A stretch of DNA of 8,025 nt from Candidatus Rifleibacteriota bacterium (GTDB taxonomy: Bacteria > Riflebacteria > Ozemobacteria > Ozemobacterales > Ozemobacteraceae), in the NCBI GenBank assembly GCA_022704885.1, contig JAKJFO010000188.1, positions 1 to 8,025 on the forward strand, in the 5' to 3' direction. The translations under genes and the position numbers were made by a program. The notes under the pieces are model-generated. The model searched no databases. It saw nothing but the letters and a program-made list of their open reading frames with translations, and was not told the origin of the DNA. Positions 5,047 through 8,025 of this stretch are shown here, piece after piece. Positions within the stretch are counted from its first letter, which is position 1. Each line of letters starts with the position of its first letter.

Positions 5047-6888
5047 ATGAGTCGTCCAGATTATCTTCTGTTTGATAGAAACACCAGGGCGCTGATTTAT
5101 GGCCTGCAGACGAAAGCCGTGCAGCGCATGCTCGATTTTGACTATTGCTGCCGCCGCGATACCCCTTCGGTCGGCGCGATGATCGACCCGGGCAAAAATG
5201 GCTCAGAAAAAATGTTCTGGGGCAAAAAAGAGATTTTCATTCCAGTCTATGGCGATATAAAATCGGCGCTGATGGCCAATCCCGACATAGATGTCTTCAT
5301 CAACTTCGCATCATTTCGCAGCGCTTACGATACCACTCTCGAAGCCATGTCTTTTGACCAGATCAGAACTCTGGTCGTAATCGCCGAGGGCATTCCTGAG
5401 CGTCAGGCCCGCCATATGCGCGCAGTTTCGCAACAGCGCGGCAAGGTCATAATCGGGCCGGCCACCGTCGGCGGCATCACCGCCGGCGCCTTCAAGGTCG
5501 CCAACACCGGCGGAACCATCGAAAGCATCATCGAGTCGAAACTGCATCGCCCGGGTTCGGTCGGCTTTGTCAGCAAGTCTGGCGGTATGTCGAACGAAGC
5601 CTACAACATCGTAGCCCTCAACACCGACGGTCTTTATGAAGGTGTGGCAATTGGTGGCGATGCCTATGCCGGCTCGACTCTGCTCGAGCACCTGCTGCGT
5701 TTCGAAGCCAACCCGGCCATCAAGATGCTGGTCTGTCTTGGCGAAGTCGGCGGTGAAGAAGAGTGGAGCATCGTCGAAGCGGTTAAGAGCAAAAAGATTA
5801 CCAAGCCACTGGTCATGTGGGTTACCGGCACTTCGATCAAATACATGCCCAAAGGCATTCAGTTCGGTCATGCCGGCGCCAAGGCCGATGCCACCCGCGA
5901 AACCGCCGAAGCCAAGAATGCCGCTCTTAAAGAAGCCGGCGTTGTCGTGCCGCAGTCTTTCGATGACTACGACAAGGCGATAAAGGAAACTTATCAGAAG
6001 CTTGTCAAGAAGGGCGTTATCAAGCCGGCCGCCGACGTCGAGCCGCCGGTAATCCCAATGGATTACGCGGAAGCGGTCGCACGCAATCTGGTGCGCAAGC
6101 CGACCAACTTCACCTGCACTATTTCCGATGATTCGAAAGACGAACTGCTCTATGCCGGACATAAGATCAGCACAATCATAGGCGAAGGCTATTCGGTTGG
6201 CGAAACCATCGGTCTGCTCTGGTTCAAGGAACGCCTGCCACGCTGGGCTGCCGATTTTATGGAAATGGTGCTCAAGCTTTGTGCCGACCATGGCCCTGCG
6301 GTTTCGGGTGCGCACAACACTATCGTTACGGCGCGTGCCGGTCGCGATCTGATGAGCGCTGTCGCTTCGGGCATTCTGACGATAGGTCCGCGTTTCGGTG
6401 GCGCCGTTGCCGGTGCGGCACTGATGTTCAAGGCCGCTGTCGATGATGGTCAGACTCCGCAGCAGTTCATTTCGGTCATGAAGAAGAAAAATATCAAGAT
6501 TCAGGGTATCGGGCATCGCATCAAAAGCCTCAAAAATCCTGATATGCGCGTTGTACTGCTCAAAGAGTATGCGCGCAAGAGTTTTCCAAAGACCCGTCTG
6601 CTCGATTACGCTCTCGAAGTCGAACAGCTCACTACCGCCAAGAAAGATACGCTCATTCTCAACGTCGATGGCGCGATCGGCGTGTTGTCGGTCGATATGA
6701 TGTACGGCCTCGGCTGGAGCGAAGACAAGATCCAGGAAGTCGTCGACAGCGGCGGTCTCAACGGATTGTTTCTGCTCGGGCGTACAATCGGTATGATAGG
6801 CCATTATATGGATCAAAACCGCCAGAAAGCCGGTCTCTATCGCCATCCATGGGATGACATTCTTTACGATCTGCCGTCAGGAAAGTAA
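5047..6888 (+). CDS. aclA: ATP-citrate lyase, large (alpha) subunit
   Basis: Large subunit of ATP-citrate lyase, 613 residues, the usual length for this subunit. The first half is SucD-like: a CoA-binding domain with DTPSVGAMIDPG (38-49) and INFASFRSAYDTT (85-97), then IIGPATVGGI (135-144) and FVSKSGGMSNE (174-184). The histidine that becomes phosphorylated is H275 in QFGHAGAKA. The second half (from about 335) is citrate-synthase-like and performs the citryl-CoA cleavage. It has H423 (SGAHNT), H490 (GIGHR) and D541 (NVDG), and ends with GLYRHPWDD as in eukaryotic ACLY. Both halves are on one chain, which separates it from the unfused citryl-CoA synthetase/lyase pair of Aquificales. AAGGAAGGA (5030-5038) sits 8 bases before the ATG. 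An intrinsic terminator follows the gene. A 511-codon open frame on the opposite strand is a shadow of its codon bias. Confidence 0.96.
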   Translation: MSRPDYLLFDRNTRALIYGLQTKAVQRMLDFDYCCRRDTPSVGAMIDPGKNGSEKMFWGKKEIFIPVYGDIKSALMANPDIDVFINFASFRSAYDTTLEAMSFDQIRTLVVIAEGIPERQARHMRAVSQQRGKVIIGPATVGGITAGAFKVANTGGTIESIIESKLHRPGSVGFVSKSGGMSNEAYNIVALNTDGLYEGVAIGGDAYAGSTLLEHLLRFEANPAIKMLVCLGEVGGEEEWSIVEAVKSKKITKPLVMWVTGTSIKYMPKGIQFGHAGAKADATRETAEAKNAALKEAGVVVPQSFDDYDKAIKETYQKLVKKGVIKPAADVEPPVIPMDYAEAVARNLVRKPTNFTCTISDDSKDELLYAGHKISTIIGEGYSVGETIGLLWFKERLPRWAADFMEMVLKLCADHGPAVSGAHNTIVTARAGRDLMSAVASGILTIGPRFGGAVAGAALMFKAAVDDGQTPQQFISVMKKKNIKIQGIGHRIKSLKNPDMRVVLLKEYARKSFPKTRLLDYALEVEQLTTAKKDTLILNVDGAIGVLSVDMMYGLGWSEDKIQEVVDSGGLNGLFLLGRTIGMIGHYMDQNRQKAGLYRHPWDDILYDLPSGK

Positions 6889-6910
6889 TCTGTAATCAGC
6901 CGCATACGCT

Positions 6911-6947
6911 AAAAAGCTGCCTCAACGATTTTTGAGGCAGTTTTTTT
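6911..6947 (+). terminator. Rho-independent terminator of the aclBA operon
   Basis: A perfect 9-base stem, CTGCCTCAA (6917-6925) and TTGAGGCAG (6932-6940), closes a 6-base loop and is followed by seven Ts. An A-run before the stem (6911-6915) means the reverse transcript also has a T-tail, so it could work in both directions. It lies 22 bases after the aclA stop. Confidence 0.93.
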
Positions 6948-6971
6948 GCTGCATTTTTCTCTTTTACTGTG

Positions 6972-6977
6972 TATAAT
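6972..6977 (+). promoter_or_regulatory. -10 box of the promoter for the 187-residue membrane protein gene
   Basis: A perfect TATAAT sits 25 bases after the aclBA terminator T-run. The 17-base-distant -35 position (6949-6954, CTGCAT) is a poor match, so the promoter may be weak or may need an activator. The predicted leader to the ATG at 7066 is about 80 bases, with no clear structure seen in it. Confidence 0.55.
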
Positions 6978-7065
6978 CTAAATAGAGATATATGAAGCGT
7001 TGTGTTCTCTCGTTCTTTCAAACAGTTGCAGCTTCTCGTTAAAACAACATTAAAGAGACACAAAT

Positions 7066-7629
7066 ATGGATAGACGGTTGGTTCTAGTTCTGCTCTTCGC
7101 TATAGTTGCATTTTCTGGTGCACCTTCAATGGCAAGAATGCAGATCGGTGTTGCGCAAAATCGTTCGGGAATCGATATTCAGGTTACCGAACTGATGATT
7201 CACGCCATGCGGGCACGTGACATGGGTGATATGAACAGCGCCGAGCTTTTCTGGATTCAGGCGCGCGCATATCGCCCGACTTTGCCAAGGCCGGCCTGGC
7301 TTGATCAGCCTCCGCCCAGGCAGGTCGACTACCTTCCACCTCCCCAGGACGAACTTCTGACCAGAATCGCCAGTATGCCTTATAGCGAGGCAAAACTTCT
7401 GCTCGAGAAGAAACTCGAGAGTGATCCAGCCAATGCAGAGGTTCGCAGGCTGTATCTCGAACTGGCAGAAGCGAATTCGGATTCAGCCGAAATGACTCGC
7501 CATCGCAGTGTACTCAGCTCAGATTCGACTGATCTGTTCAAGATTGTTAAATATCTGCTTCTGACGTTTCTTATACTTGCTTTTGCCTGGCAGGCATATC
7601 GCCTGTACTGCGACCTGCGTAATATCTGA
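7066..7629 (+). CDS. Membrane-anchored TPR-like protein of unknown function
   Basis: The 187 residues do not match a family I recognise. A signal peptide covers residues 1-23: MDRR, a hydrophobic core, then SMA before R24. A first helical stretch (39-70), with regularly spaced alanines, looks like a degenerate TPR. A proline-rich linker follows (71-93, including QPPPRQVDYLPPP). A second helix pair spans about 95-146, with LLLEKKLESDPANAEVRRLY (111-130), where DPAN and the spacing fit a TPR boundary. A hydrophobic helix at about 158-178 is followed by the short basic tail YRLYCDLRNI. The expected topology is therefore an outside helical domain held by a C-terminal anchor. A weak AAAGAGA site precedes the ATG. 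Its own promoter lies upstream, and the secreted-protein gene begins 22 bases after its stop, so the two form an operon. A role in export, assembly or anchoring of that partner is a guess from position. Confidence 0.75.
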   Translation: MDRRLVLVLLFAIVAFSGAPSMARMQIGVAQNRSGIDIQVTELMIHAMRARDMGDMNSAELFWIQARAYRPTLPRPAWLDQPPPRQVDYLPPPQDELLTRIASMPYSEAKLLLEKKLESDPANAEVRRLYLELAEANSDSAEMTRHRSVLSSDSTDLFKIVKYLLLTFLILAFAWQAYRLYCDLRNI

Positions 7630-7651
7630 CTGTTTTTCGGGAGAAACCGCC

Positions 7652-8025
7652 ATGCGCCGAAAATTTGATTTTATCAGATCTGTAGTATTGTTGATCTGTT
7701 TACTGTTCATCGCCAACAGCTCAATGGCTCTCAATCAGTTGACCAACTCAGCTTTTGACACAAATATTGCCAGTTGGACCACTGCTCAAAGACAGAATGC
7801 AACTGTTCCAATAAACTCGACTCCGACTGCTAACATGTCTGATAACGACTGGTTCAGCCTGGCTGGGGAAGGCTGTTTTTATGTATACCGAAACAGCAAC
7901 AGTAACAGGACTCATAATGCGTTTTTGTCGCAGAGTTTTTCGACTCCTGAAGATCCATTAAATATCAGAGTGGGATTCGATCATAGAGAACAATACCAGA
8001 CTATCACCACATATAGGCTCCATGC
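7652..8025 (+). CDS. Secreted carbohydrate-binding-like protein, N-terminal part (3' partial)
   Basis: The frame is open from the ATG at 7652 to the window edge (124 full codons), with no stop. GGGAGA at 7639-7644 lies 7 bases before the ATG. Residues 1-26 form a signal peptide: MRRK and other basic residues, a hydrophobic core VVLLICLLFIA, and the cleavage motif SMA before LNQ. The mature protein opens with NQLTNSAFDTNIASWT, the pattern 'N-L-[LV]-x-N-x-x-F-[ED] ... W' typical of the first strand of secreted jelly-roll carbohydrate-binding-like modules. Asn, Ser and Thr are abundant (YRNSNSNRTHN), as in surface proteins. Codon use is more AT-rich than in aclBA. It is co-transcribed with the TPR-like membrane protein. 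Substrate and any catalytic domain lie beyond the window. Confidence 0.8.
   Translation, partial: MRRKFDFIRSVVLLICLLFIANSSMALNQLTNSAFDTNIASWTTAQRQNATVPINSTPTANMSDNDWFSLAGEGCFYVYRNSNSNRTHNAFLSQSFSTPEDPLNIRVGFDHREQYQTITTYRLH

Noticed and set aside
5311..6846. A 511-codon open frame on the minus strand opposite aclA.
   Set aside because: It lies wholly inside a gene with unmistakable ATP-citrate lyase motifs. Its product has no recognisable domain, and there is no sensible operon context. Long antisense frames are common opposite GC-biased codons.

Overview
The window looks like chromosomal sequence from a Gram-negative bacterium that cannot be named from the sequence alone. The visible reasons are Sec-type signal peptides on exported proteins, a membrane-bound class III cyclase with a large domain predicted outside the cytoplasm, a two-subunit ATP-citrate lyase, and an interspersed palindromic repeat beginning GTCATTGCGAG, of a kind common in environmental and uncultured lineages. 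Base composition is mid-range. It is visibly more AT-rich in the last 400 bases.

Layout from left to right. Positions 1-282 hold the 3' end of a plus-strand exported-type protein. Positions 290-434 hold a nested palindromic repeat between convergent genes; its right arm supplies the stop codon of the next gene. A minus-strand pair follows: a D-lactate dehydrogenase of the LdhA type (2542-3585) and, downstream of it, a class III adenylate cyclase (432-2447). The cyclase has an N-terminal catalytic domain, one membrane helix and a long TPR-like C-terminal region. A 160-base divergent control region (3586-3745) separates ldhA from the plus-strand aclB-aclA operon (3746-6888), which encodes the small and large subunits of ATP-citrate lyase. 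The operon ends in a strong intrinsic terminator (6911-6947). A new transcription unit with a perfect TATAAT box then starts. It encodes a 187-residue membrane-anchored TPR-like protein of unknown function (7066-7629) and the first 124 residues of a secreted protein (7652 to the window edge).

Metabolic reading. ATP-citrate lyase splits citrate into acetyl-CoA and oxaloacetate and is the hallmark enzyme of one form of the reductive TCA cycle. The fermentative NADH sink D-lactate dehydrogenase is transcribed divergently from the same control region, which carries repeated GACAGG/CCTGTC elements overlapping or flanking both putative promoters. This suggests, as inference only, that lactate fermentation and citrate cleavage are controlled together. 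I found no phage, CRISPR array, defence system, tRNA or rRNA. The least explained items are the cyclase architecture, the composite palindrome at a gene end, the cysteine-rich tail on LdhA, the shared control region, and the small TPR-like gene with its secreted partner.
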